Origin: an uncultured Clostridia bacterium
GTDB lineage: Bacteria > Bacillota > Clostridia > Oscillospirales > Acutalibacteraceae
NCBI GenBank assembly: GCA_947630285.1
Contig: CANRHD010000020.1
Location: forward strand, 1 to 35,050
Direction of reading: 5' to 3'
DNA: 35,050 nt
The notes under the pieces are model-generated. The model did not search any database, was not told where the DNA came from, and worked only from the letters and a program-made list of their open reading frames with translations. The translations under genes were made by a program, and so were the position numbers. Below are positions 16,121-23,089 of the stretch, piece after piece; positions within the stretch are counted from its first letter, which is position 1, and each line of letters starts with the position of its first letter.

Positions 16121-16618
16121 TTACTTTCCCTCGCTTTCCAATGCTTTAATCTCATCTCTGAGCTTGGCCGCTTTTTCATAATTTTGCTGTGCAACCGCTT
16201 CGTTAAGCTCTTGGCGAAGGGTTGCGATTTTGTTTTCGGTTTTAAGCCCGGCATTGCCGTTGGGGATTTTCCCCTCGTGAACCGTTCTGCCGTGTATTCT
16301 CTCAAGCGACGGCGCAAGCTTGTCGTAAAAGGTTCTGTAGCAGTCGGCACAGCCTATTTTTCCGCTCCTGACTATGTCGTTAAAGGTGCTTCCGCATTTT
16401 TCGCATCTGAGCGTGTGGCCCGACAGCATGGTTGACGCCGCATCGTTAAAGAACGAGCTTAGCATATCGGAAAAATTAAAGCCGAAATCTGAAAATACCG
16501 AATCGTATCCCAGGCTTTTTGCACATTCCGAGCAAAGATGGGTTTGCGTGGCCTCCCCGTTAATTATTCTTTTGATATGAGTAGTCGCTTCGTTTTTCTG
16601 ACAGTTTTGACATAACAT
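16121..16618 (-). CDS. mcsA: McsA, zinc-binding activator of McsB
   Basis: 165 residues with four CxxC pairs (CQNC, CSEC, CEKC, CADC) that bind zinc, and a C-terminal UVR motif (LRQELNEAVAQQNYEKAAKL). Family knowledge: McsA binds and activates the McsB kinase and helps control CtsR. The start is supported by a GGGGAGAG site. It lies 17 bases after ctsR and abuts mcsB. Confidence 0.95.
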   Translation of the reverse strand: MLCQNCQKNEATTHIKRIINGEATQTHLCSECAKSLGYDSVFSDFGFNFSDMLSSFFNDAASTMLSGHTLRCEKCGSTFNDIVRSGKIGCADCYRTFYDKLAPSLERIHGRTVHEGKIPNGNAGLKTENKIATLRQELNEAVAQQNYEKAAKLRDEIKALESEGK

Positions 16619-16635
16619 AATAATCTCTCCCCTTT

Positions 16636-17088
16636 TTAATTCATTGTTGCAAGAAGCATTTGCTTTAGCAGTACCGCTCTGAATGAGTTACGCAATTCTT
16701 CCGGCAAATCTCTGTAATTTTTTTCCGCCGTTGCAGTTAAAATAAGCCTTGCCTGCTCATCGGTTAAAAGCCCCCTGTCAAACAGGTTTATAATATTTGC
16801 GCGGCATGTCTTTTCGTCCACCTGCGAGCCGATTGAGTTAATAAGGTGCATTTTAAGAGTTGAAAGGTCGTAATTTGCTCTTGTAATTCTGATATAGCCT
16901 CCGCCGCCCCTGTGGCTCTCAACTATGTAGCCGTGTTCGGGAGTAAAACGGGACGCTATAACATAATTGATCTGACTTGGGACACAGCCTATTCTCTGCG
17001 CCAAATCGTTCCTGCGGATTTCAGCGGTGCTGTCGCCGTCGTCAAGCATCTTAATTATCATTTCGGCTATCTCTTTACTTAAGCTCAT
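16636..17088 (-). CDS. ctsR: CtsR, repressor of class III heat-shock genes
   Basis: 150 residues. It has an N-terminal winged helix-turn-helix (STAEIRRNDLAQRIGCVPSQINYVIASRF) and the glycine-rich heat-sensing wing RGGGGYIRI at 60-68. The C-terminal four-helix dimer domain bears the McsB-dependent control site. It represses its own operon through the two CtsR boxes at 17113-17129 and 17172-17188 and is released on heating or arginine phosphorylation. The ribosome site (GAGG, 12 bases away) is weak, so expression may be low. Confidence 0.97.
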   Translation of the reverse strand: MSLSKEIAEMIIKMLDDGDSTAEIRRNDLAQRIGCVPSQINYVIASRFTPEHGYIVESHRGGGGYIRITRANYDLSTLKMHLINSIGSQVDEKTCRANIINLFDRGLLTDEQARLILTATAEKNYRDLPEELRNSFRAVLLKQMLLATMN

Positions 17089-17112
17089 TTTTCTTATCGC
17101 CTCTTTTTTGAC

Positions 17113-17129
17113 TTTGACTATCTTTGACC
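17113..17129 (-). promoter_or_regulatory. CtsR operator, downstream of the promoter
   Basis: The minus strand reads GGTCAAA-GAT-AGTCAAA, an exact match to the CtsR heptad repeat (RGTCAAA NAN RGTCAAA). A further TTTGAC half-site follows at 17130-17135. It covers the region just after the expected transcript start. Confidence 0.92.
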
Positions 17130-17142
17130 TTTGACAATTATA

Positions 17143-17170
17143 ATTATAGCCGTTTTGATCTTTTCGTCAA
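17143..17170 (-). promoter_or_regulatory. ctsR: ctsR operon promoter
   Basis: On the minus strand a -35 TTGACG (17165-17170), a 16-base spacer and a perfect TATAAT (17143-17148). One CtsR box lies on each side, so repressor binding would cover the whole promoter. Confidence 0.8.
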
Positions 17171-17171
17171 A

Positions 17172-17188
17172 GGTCAAAAAAGGTCAAA
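17172..17188 (+). promoter_or_regulatory. CtsR operator, upstream of the promoter
   Basis: The plus strand reads GGTCAAA-AAA-GGTCAAA, an exact CtsR heptad repeat abutting the -35 box. Its orientation is opposite to the downstream box. Confidence 0.92.
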
Positions 17189-17193
17189 TTCAG

Positions 17194-17367
17194 CTAAAAC
17201 CATTTGTTTTCATCATCAAACAGGTTAATTTCTTTAATTTTCTCTTTTTTTCTTTTATTTTTAAATGTTATTTTTTCCACATCGTAAACGGTTTTTTCCT
17301 TAAAGGGGTCCTCATTTATCTCTATGGGATATTCCTCGCCGTTGTCATATTCGTTGGGATTAATCAT
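17194..17367 (-). CDS. Small charged protein of unknown function upstream of ctsR
   Basis: 57 residues beginning MINPNEYDNGEEYPIEINED, with a clear AAGGAAGG site six bases before the ATG. The N-terminal half is acidic, the middle is a lysine-rich run (FKNKRKKEKIKEIN), and the end is acidic-aromatic (LFDDENKWF). No signal peptide or membrane helix. It runs in the same direction as ctsR and stops six bases before the upstream CtsR box, so read-through into the ctsR promoter region is possible. I recognise no family. The ribosome site and gene-like codon pattern support it as real. Confidence 0.65.
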   Translation of the reverse strand: MINPNEYDNGEEYPIEINEDPFKEKTVYDVEKITFKNKRKKEKIKEINLFDDENKWF

Positions 17368-17506
17368 TTTTAGCCTTCCTTTCGTTTACCTTATAGCGTG
17401 TTTAGCCTTAATATTAGTTTACTCATAAAAAAATAATTTAATTCAGCTTTAACAAAATTAATTTAATTTCATAGTATGGTATTGAAAACACAAGAAGGGA
17501 GGCCCG

Positions 17507-17644
17507 ATGATGAACCTTTTCTCAAATAACAATCTTCTTATCGTCCTTGTTATCATCATACTTTTGTTCGGTGATAACGGAAATGGCTGCGGTTGTAACA
17601 ACAACGGCTGCGGTTGCGAGCGTACAATCAATACTTGCTGCTAA
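17507..17644 (+). CDS. Tiny membrane peptide with Cys/Gly-rich tail
   Basis: 45 residues (44 if the second of two tandem ATGs is used; the second has better spacing from AAGGGAGG). A hydrophobic segment NNLLIVLVIIILLF is followed by a tail rich in Gly, Asn and Cys (GDNGNGCGCNNNGCGC) and a final Cys-Cys, six cysteines in all. The layout resembles small clostridial proteins with one membrane helix and a GCGC tail, often linked to spores or the envelope, but its role is unknown. A terminator hairpin follows the stop by 15 bases, now duplicated around repeat copy 2. Confidence 0.75.
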   Translation: MMNLFSNNNLLIVLVIIILLFGDNGNGCGCNNNGCGCERTINTCC

Positions 17645-17659
17645 TTGCCGAACGCCCGG

Positions 17660-17681
17660 CTCACAGAGTAAAATCTGTGAG
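17660..17681 (+). terminator. Terminator hairpin of the Cys-rich peptide gene, left copy
   Basis: CTCACAGA pairs with TCTGTGAG over a six-base GTAAAA loop. It is part of a 33-bp direct repeat (17651-17683) whose other copy lies at 17936-17968, with one mismatch. The T-rich tail is missing here because the repeat element follows at once. Confidence 0.7.
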
Positions 17682-17683
17682 CT

Positions 17684-17935
17684 CAGCCTGCCGATAAACT
17701 GTTTTGCGATAGCAAAATGTCCAAAAGTTTTCGGCCGCCTTTTTCAAAAGGCGGTGGGGTCGAGGGGCAAAGCCCTCGGCGCAGTCCGCAGACTGCGAAA
17801 CACCTGTGCTTCAAAGAGCGCAGGAGGGGCGCAAAACAGTTCAGTGAACTGTTTTGCGATGGGGAACCCTCGCCGGGGGTTCCCCATAATCTTATTCCTT
17901 TTGTGCATATTGCCGAGTGACACATACTTTTTCTA
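17684..17935 (-). repeat. Dispersed structured repeat element, copy 2 (252 bp, inverted relative to copy 1)
   Basis: On the minus strand it starts and ends like copy 1 (TAGAAAAAGTATGTGTCAC to GGCAGGCTG) and matches it closely throughout. Hairpin A (17861-17885) keeps the GGGGAACCC/GGGTTCCCC stem with a different loop. Hairpin B (17830-17858) is CGCAAAACAGTTC / GAACTGTTTTGCG: two base pairs differ from copy 1, both changed on both arms. Hairpin E (17735-17754) is fully paired, CCGCC/GGCGG. It is flanked by 33-bp direct repeats of the neighbouring terminator. Confidence 0.9.
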
Positions 17936-17944
17936 AACGCCCGG

Positions 17945-17980
17945 CCCACAGAGTAAAATCTGTGAGCTTTCTTTTTATTT
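17945..17980 (+). terminator. Terminator hairpin, right copy, with T-rich tail
   Basis: CCCACAGA (17945-17952) pairs with TCTGTGAG (17959-17966) with one mismatch, followed by CTTTCTTTTTATTT. This copy keeps the tail that the left copy lacks, so it is the distal half of the original terminator. Confidence 0.75.
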
Positions 17981-18038
17981 AATAAAATTACTCAACGGGG
18001 ACACAATATTCAGAGAAAGTTTAATTCGGAGAGAAAAA

Positions 18039-19337
18039 ATGAAATATTTATGGACCCAAGAGGTAACAAAAAAGGAGTTCCCAAGCCTTGAAAAAGATAT
18101 TAAAACCGATGTCCTCATTATCGGAGGCGGAATGGCAGGCATACTGACGGCGTACAAGCTTAAAGAGGTCGGGACGGAATATGTCCTCGTCGATGCCGAC
18201 AAAATAGGTATGGGCATAACCAGGGGCACAACCGCCGTGCTGTCGGCGCAGATTGACACCCTGTACTCCGACTTCGTAAAAAAGGACGGGGACAAAATCG
18301 CCAAGCTCTATCTTGACGCCAACCTCAATGCGGTAAACGAATTCAGGGAGCTTTCAAAGAAAATTGACTGTGACTTTGAGGAAAGACCGTCCGTTCAATA
18401 TTCCTTAGACGACGAACAGCTTATGCGTGACGAGGCGGAATGTCTTAATTCTCTCGGCTTCAACGCAGAATTTATAAAGGAAACGCCCTTAGACTTTCCC
18501 GTTGCCGGAGCGGTAAAATTCCCCTCGATGGCGCAGTTCCATCCGCTTAAATTCCTCTACGGTGCGGCCGAGGGTCTTAATATATACGAAAACACCTTTG
18601 TACGCTCGCTCGAAGGCACCACGGCCTACACGGACAAGGGAAAAATCTCCGCAAAAAGGGTTATTATCGCCACCCACTTCCCGTTCAAGGACAGTCACGG
18701 GCTGTACTTTATGAAGCTTTATCAAAACCGCTCCTATGTAATTGCAATAAAGGGCGCAAAGGATTTGGGCTGTACCATTGAGGACTGCAAACAGGGCGGA
18801 CTGTACTTCAGGAATTATAAGGATTTACTCATTATCGGCGGAGACGGCCACCGCACGGGCAAAAGCGGAGGCTTTGAAACGGTACGCAGCTTTATAAGAA
18901 AATACTACCCCTCCGCACAAGAGGTTTACGCCTGGGCAAATCAGGACTGCGTAAGCCTTGACGGCAGGGCGTATATAGGCAGGTACAGCCCCAATCTGCC
19001 CAATGTTTATGTGGCTACCGGCTTTAATCTCTGGGGTATGACAACATCAATGATAGCGTCGGATATTCTCTGCGATATGATGCTCGGCAAAAATAACGGC
19101 TACGCCGAGGCAGTTGCGCCGAACAGGAGTATGCTCAATTCACAGCTGTTTTTAAATGCCGGTTCAACGATTATCAATTTTATTAAGCCCACGCTTAAAA
19201 GGTGTTCGCACCTCGGCTGCGCCCTATCATGGAACGACGCCGAGGGGACTTGGGACTGTCCCTGCCACGGTTCACGGTTTGACGCCGAGGGTCGCCTTAT
19301 AAACGGGCCGGCCCTTAAAGGCATTGATATAAACTGA
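18039..19337 (+). CDS. FAD-dependent oxidoreductase fused to a C-terminal Rieske [2Fe-2S] domain
   Basis: 432 residues with a CGGAGAG site before the ATG. The N-terminal part (from about 28) is a DAO-type FAD fold with LIIGGGMAGILTAYKL and a long glycine-oxidase-like middle. The last 50 residues are a Rieske domain: Cys389-x-His391 and Cys407-x-x-His410 in CSHLGCALSW and CPCHGSRF, the four ligands expected for a [2Fe-2S] cluster. This fusion recurs in Firmicutes as a putative amine or amino-acid dehydrogenase; the substrate is unknown. It stands alone between repeat copy 2 and the convergent rnf operon. Confidence 0.9.
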   Translation: MKYLWTQEVTKKEFPSLEKDIKTDVLIIGGGMAGILTAYKLKEVGTEYVLVDADKIGMGITRGTTAVLSAQIDTLYSDFVKKDGDKIAKLYLDANLNAVNEFRELSKKIDCDFEERPSVQYSLDDEQLMRDEAECLNSLGFNAEFIKETPLDFPVAGAVKFPSMAQFHPLKFLYGAAEGLNIYENTFVRSLEGTTAYTDKGKISAKRVIIATHFPFKDSHGLYFMKLYQNRSYVIAIKGAKDLGCTIEDCKQGGLYFRNYKDLLIIGGDGHRTGKSGGFETVRSFIRKYYPSAQEVYAWANQDCVSLDGRAYIGRYSPNLPNVYVATGFNLWGMTTSMIASDILCDMMLGKNNGYAEAVAPNRSMLNSQLFLNAGSTIINFIKPTLKRCSHLGCALSWNDAEGTWDCPCHGSRFDAEGRLINGPALKGIDIN

Positions 19338-19340
19338 AAC

Positions 19341-19370
19341 AGGGCCGCACCGCTCGCACGGCACAGCCCT
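19341..19370 (-). terminator. Possible terminator of the rnf operon
   Basis: On the minus-strand RNA AGGGCTGTGCCG pairs over 12 positions (three G-U pairs) with CGGTGCGGCCCT around a six-base loop. It lies 20 bases after the rnfB stop. The following GTTTCAGTTT is only moderately T-rich. The plus strand pairs less well, so it serves the minus strand. Confidence 0.6.
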
Positions 19371-19390
19371 ATCGGACAATAATTTTATTT

Positions 19391-20194
19391 TTATCCCAAA
19401 TTAACTATATGTATGGCCTTAACCGGACAGCCCTCCGAGCATTTGCCGCAGCCCGTGCATTTTTCATAATCAACATGGGCGGTGTTGTTCTCAACCTTTA
19501 TTGCGTCAAATTCGCAAAGCTTTGTGCATTTCATACAGCCTATACAGCCTGCCGAACATTCTTTCCTTGTGAAAGCGCCCTTGTTGTGGTTCTTACAGGT
19601 TACCACAGCCTTGGTCTTGTGAAGAGGTACAAGCTCAATAAGCTGTTTCGGGCAAGCGCTTATACATCTTTTGCAGGCGGCGCATTTCATAGGGTCTATT
19701 CTCGCAACGCTTTCGCAAATGCTTATTGCGCCAAAGTCGCACACATTCAGGCAGTCGCCGTAGCCGATACAGCCGTAGACGCATTCCTTCGGCCCTCCGA
19801 AAAGCTGTGCCGCCATTTGACAGCTCATAACGCCCTTGTAATCGAGCTTCCTTTTCGAGTTCGTTTTTGTACCGTTGCAGTGTACCACGGCAGCCATAGG
19901 CTCTATAACGCCTGCGTCAACGCCCAATACCGCAGCAATTTCGTTTGAAACATCGTTTCCGCCGGGAGCGCAGAGGTTAGTAAGCGAGGTTTTCCCCGAG
20001 GAAAGAGCCGCCGCATAACCGTCACAGCCCGAAAATCCGCAGGCTCCGCAGTTTGCGCCCGGCAAATGCTCCCTGATTTTTTCCGCAGTTTCATCTTTTG
20101 GCACCGCCATAACAACCGAAGCTATCGAAAGACCTATGCCTGCTATAAGACCTATTGCGGCAACAAGGATAACCGCTAATAAAATTGGATTCAT
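19391..20194 (-). CDS. rnfB: RnfB, iron-sulfur subunit of the Rnf complex
   Basis: 267 residues. An N-terminal membrane anchor (MNPILLAVILVAAIGLIAGI) is followed by the 4Fe-4S domain with CGACGFSGCDGY and a downstream cysteine. Several ferredoxin-like clusters come after it (CAACKRCISACP, CIGCMKCTKLC, CTGCGKCSEGCP). It takes electrons from reduced ferredoxin and passes them through the membrane flavin subunits toward RnfC and NAD+. It is the last gene of the operon in the usual C-D-G-E-A-B order, 13 bases after rnfA. Confidence 0.95.
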   Translation of the reverse strand: MNPILLAVILVAAIGLIAGIGLSIASVVMAVPKDETAEKIREHLPGANCGACGFSGCDGYAAALSSGKTSLTNLCAPGGNDVSNEIAAVLGVDAGVIEPMAAVVHCNGTKTNSKRKLDYKGVMSCQMAAQLFGGPKECVYGCIGYGDCLNVCDFGAISICESVARIDPMKCAACKRCISACPKQLIELVPLHKTKAVVTCKNHNKGAFTRKECSAGCIGCMKCTKLCEFDAIKVENNTAHVDYEKCTGCGKCSEGCPVKAIHIVNLG

Positions 20195-20207
20195 CTATGC
20201 GCCCTCC

Positions 20208-20795
20208 TTATGCAAACATATTCTCAACAAGCCCCGTAAAGCCGAGGAACGACAGCGAAGTAAGGCTTGCGGCAACAAGGGTTATCGGAAGTCCCTGCAA
20301 AAACTTCGGAACCTGACAGGATTCAAGCCTTGAGCGGACTCCTGCGAACATTACCATTGCCACCATAAAGCCGAGGCCGGCTCCCAGGGAGTTTATCATA
20401 GCGTGTGAAAACGAATAACCGTTGTCTATATTGAGTATTGTAACGCCGAGCACCGCACAGTTTGTTGTAATAAGCGGAAGATATATGCCCAGCGAAGCGT
20501 AGAGCGCAGGGATATATTTTTTAAGCACTATTTCAACAAGCTGGACAAGAGCGGCTATTACCAGTATAAAAACTATGGTTTGCAAATATCCCAGATCGTG
20601 TTTGTCAAGGAAAGTGTTAAGCGGATATGTGACGGCAGAGGAAAGCAGCATAACAAATATAACGGCCGCCGACATACCTACCGCCGTATTGAGCTTTTTG
20701 GAAACGCCGAGGAACGGACAAATGCCCAGGAACTTTGAAAGTATATAGTTGTTTGTAAGGATAGCCGTCAAAAGTATTGAAAAAAAGATTTTCAT
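20208..20795 (-). CDS. rnfA: RnfA, membrane subunit of the Rnf complex
   Basis: 195 residues, almost entirely hydrophobic with six membrane helices, including the conserved NNYILSKFLGICPFLGVSKK and TNCAVLGVTILN that carry the cysteines for the RnfA/RnfE inter-subunit [2Fe-2S] site. It follows rnfE with a four-base overlap and has an AAGGAGG ribosome site. It forms the ion channel core with RnfE. Confidence 0.95.
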   Translation of the reverse strand: MKIFFSILLTAILTNNYILSKFLGICPFLGVSKKLNTAVGMSAAVIFVMLLSSAVTYPLNTFLDKHDLGYLQTIVFILVIAALVQLVEIVLKKYIPALYASLGIYLPLITTNCAVLGVTILNIDNGYSFSHAMINSLGAGLGFMVAMVMFAGVRSRLESCQVPKFLQGLPITLVAASLTSLSFLGFTGLVENMFA

Positions 20796-21496
20796 TTTAC
20801 AGCCTCCTTTTCTTTTTCACAGTCCTCGCCTTTTGCAAGCTTTTCACAGCTTGATGCCATCGGGCAGGCTTTACAGCCGCCGAGCTCGGCTTTTTTTCCG
20901 CCGCCTGCTTCCGCAAGCTTATTGGCGCACGCCATCACAAGGCCGAAAACGAAAAATCCGCCGGGCGCAAGTATAAATATTGTCATCGCAGGGAACGGTA
21001 AAATCCCGTGTCCCAAAAGCGAGCCTGCGCCGAGCAATTCTCTTATGGCGCTTATAACTATCAGCGCACAGGTGAAGCCTATGCCCATACCAAGGCCGTC
21101 AACCGCAGAGGCCACAATTCCGTTTTTGCCTGCGAACGCCTCCGCTCTTCCCAAAATGATACAGTTTACGACTATAAGCGGAAGATAAACGCCGAGCTGT
21201 TGGTCAAGCGACGGCACAAACGCCTTAACGAGCAGCTGCACTATCGTAACAAACGAAGCTATAACGACTATGTAGCAGGGTATTCTTACTTTTTGCGGAA
21301 TAACCTTTCTTAAAGCCGATATAACTATATTCGAGCAAACAAGAACAATAGCCGCCGAAATACCCATACCTATTGCGCTCTCCATAGAGGTGGTGGTTGC
21401 AAGCGTGGGGCAGGTTCCGAGAACGAGCCTTAAAACGGGGTTTTCCTTGACTATTCCCTTTGTAAACTCTTCTTTAAGACTTTTCTGTTTAGCCAT
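20792..21496 (-). CDS. rnfE: RnfE, membrane subunit of the Rnf complex
   Basis: 234 residues from the ATG reading MAKQKSLKEE, after a GGGAGGTG site; the in-frame GTG nine bases earlier is part of that site. It has six helices and the motifs NPVLRLVLGTCPTLATTTS and VVNCIILGRAEAFA, paralogous to RnfA. The C-terminal tail is soluble and cysteine-containing (GGCKACPMASSCEK), an extension found in several clostridial RnfE proteins. Start and rnfG stop overlap by eight bases. Confidence 0.94.
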   Translation of the reverse strand: MAKQKSLKEEFTKGIVKENPVLRLVLGTCPTLATTTSMESAIGMGISAAIVLVCSNIVISALRKVIPQKVRIPCYIVVIASFVTIVQLLVKAFVPSLDQQLGVYLPLIVVNCIILGRAEAFAGKNGIVASAVDGLGMGIGFTCALIVISAIRELLGAGSLLGHGILPFPAMTIFILAPGGFFVFGLVMACANKLAEAGGGKKAELGGCKACPMASSCEKLAKGEDCEKEKEAVK

Positions 21497-22070
21497 TGTT
21501 CTCACCTCCCACCTTTTGATAAAGACTCTGCGCCAGATTTACAGCGGTTGTCATTGCGTTTGAAGTTATCGTAGCGCCCGTAAGCGCCTGAATTTCATTA
21601 TCCTTTGCCGCACCGTTTTTTATTACGCTGAGCGCACCGGATTTTTCGTTATATTGGTTTAAAAAATCTTCGTTTTTCGCATTCATTCCGAGTCCTGCCG
21701 TTTCGCTTATAGACAGTATCGAAACGCCCTTTATAACGCCTTCGCCGTCAATGCCCGTCATAACGGAAATATCGCCGCCGTATCCCTTTGCCGAGGTTGA
21801 GAATACATAGCCGATAAGCTTGCCCGAGCTGTCAAGCCCCTCATAGTATGTATAAACCTTCGAGTCAAGCGTAACCGTTTTCGCCTGAGAAAACGAATTT
21901 GCCTGCTTTAAAACCTCTTTTTTGGTTTCATTTTCGGTTTCGGCGGCAAGCTGTTCGATCTTCGGTGCGGTAACACGGTTTGTCACCGCAAGCAACGCCG
22001 TTGCCACAAGGCAGATTAAAAAGAGCGAAACAGCCGGAACAATTACTTCCTTAAAATCAAATTTTTTCAT
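21489..22070 (-). CDS. rnfG: RnfG, FMN-binding subunit of the Rnf complex
   Basis: 193 residues: one N-terminal membrane helix (VPAVSLFLICLVATALLAVT), then an outside FMN-binding domain ending with TGATITSNAMTTAVN. The last Thr of TGAT (Thr167) is the expected site of the covalent FMN phosphoester added by ApbE, whose gene opens this operon. It overlaps rnfD by four bases (ATGA). Confidence 0.95.
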   Translation of the reverse strand: MKKFDFKEVIVPAVSLFLICLVATALLAVTNRVTAPKIEQLAAETENETKKEVLKQANSFSQAKTVTLDSKVYTYYEGLDSSGKLIGYVFSTSAKGYGGDISVMTGIDGEGVIKGVSILSISETAGLGMNAKNEDFLNQYNEKSGALSVIKNGAAKDNEIQALTGATITSNAMTTAVNLAQSLYQKVGGENNG

Positions 22071-23089
22071 TTTGCCGCCTCCTCTTTTACCTTTTTCTCA
22101 CGAACGGCGCCGAAAGGCCTGGGCGTTGTAATGGTTTCGATATGGGGAACAAGTATGTTCATAAGAATTATCGAGAACGAAACGCCCTCCGGAAGCGAGC
22201 CGTAAATTCTGATAAGCGAGGTTATTATGCCGCAGCCTACGGCAAATATGATCTTTCCCTTTGTCTTAATGGGCGAGGTGGTATAGTCGGTAGCCATAAA
22301 TATTGCGCCGAGCATAAGTCCGCCCGAAAGAAGCTGATACAAAACGAACTGTAAATTTCCCCTGCCTGCTATTAGCATTATCAGCGCAACGGTTCCGAGA
22401 TAATAAAGCGGTATTCTCGGGGAAATAACCTTCCTTATGCACAGATAAACGCCGCCGAGTATAAGCGCCGCGGCGCAGGTTTCGCCCAAACAGCCCCCGT
22501 ATATTCCGAAAAACATCTCTGTAAGGGTGGGCATTTGCGAGCTGTTCATCGCCGTAATTACACCCTGCTGTGAATAATTGCCGGCAAACTGTGCAAGCGG
22601 AGTTGCGCTTGTAATTGCGTCCACCTCCGGCTGTCTCCAGGCAAAGGGTTCGGCAAAGTTATTTATATATGTCGGGAAAGAGGTCATCAAAACTATTCTG
22701 CCGACAAGAGCCGGGTTTACAAAATTCTGACCTATTCCGCCAAAGAACTGTTTTACAACAACTATCGCAACTGCGTCGCCTATTACAACCATCCACAGCG
22801 GCATGGTGGACGGCAGGTTAAACGCCAGAAGTATTCCCGTCACTACCGCCGAGAAATCCCCGAGCGTGTTATTTCTTTTCATAACCTTTCGGCATATATA
22901 TTCAAGCACAACGCAGGCTATAACGCTCACCGCCGTAACGAGCAGTGAACGCAGGCCGAAAAGGACTACCGAAAGCACAAGCGCAGGCATAAGCGCAATA
23001 ACAACATCAATCATTATTCCGCCCGTTGTGTCCTCGGTGCGTCTGTGAGGAGAGGCGCTGACGGTTAGAAGCTTATTTTCCTGACTCAT
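22067..23089 (-). CDS. rnfD: RnfD, membrane flavin subunit of the Rnf complex
   Basis: 340 residues from the ATG reading MSQENKLLTV; an AAGGGAGG site lies seven bases upstream, so the longer 373-residue reading is rejected. About nine to ten membrane helices. The covalent FMN site is Thr163 in DAITSATPLAQF, and FGGIGQNFVNPALVGR is a strong RnfD signature. It overlaps rnfC by four bases. Confidence 0.95.
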   Translation of the reverse strand: MSQENKLLTVSASPHRRTEDTTGGIMIDVVIALMPALVLSVVLFGLRSLLVTAVSVIACVVLEYICRKVMKRNNTLGDFSAVVTGILLAFNLPSTMPLWMVVIGDAVAIVVVKQFFGGIGQNFVNPALVGRIVLMTSFPTYINNFAEPFAWRQPEVDAITSATPLAQFAGNYSQQGVITAMNSSQMPTLTEMFFGIYGGCLGETCAAALILGGVYLCIRKVISPRIPLYYLGTVALIMLIAGRGNLQFVLYQLLSGGLMLGAIFMATDYTTSPIKTKGKIIFAVGCGIITSLIRIYGSLPEGVSFSIILMNILVPHIETITTPRPFGAVREKKVKEEAAK

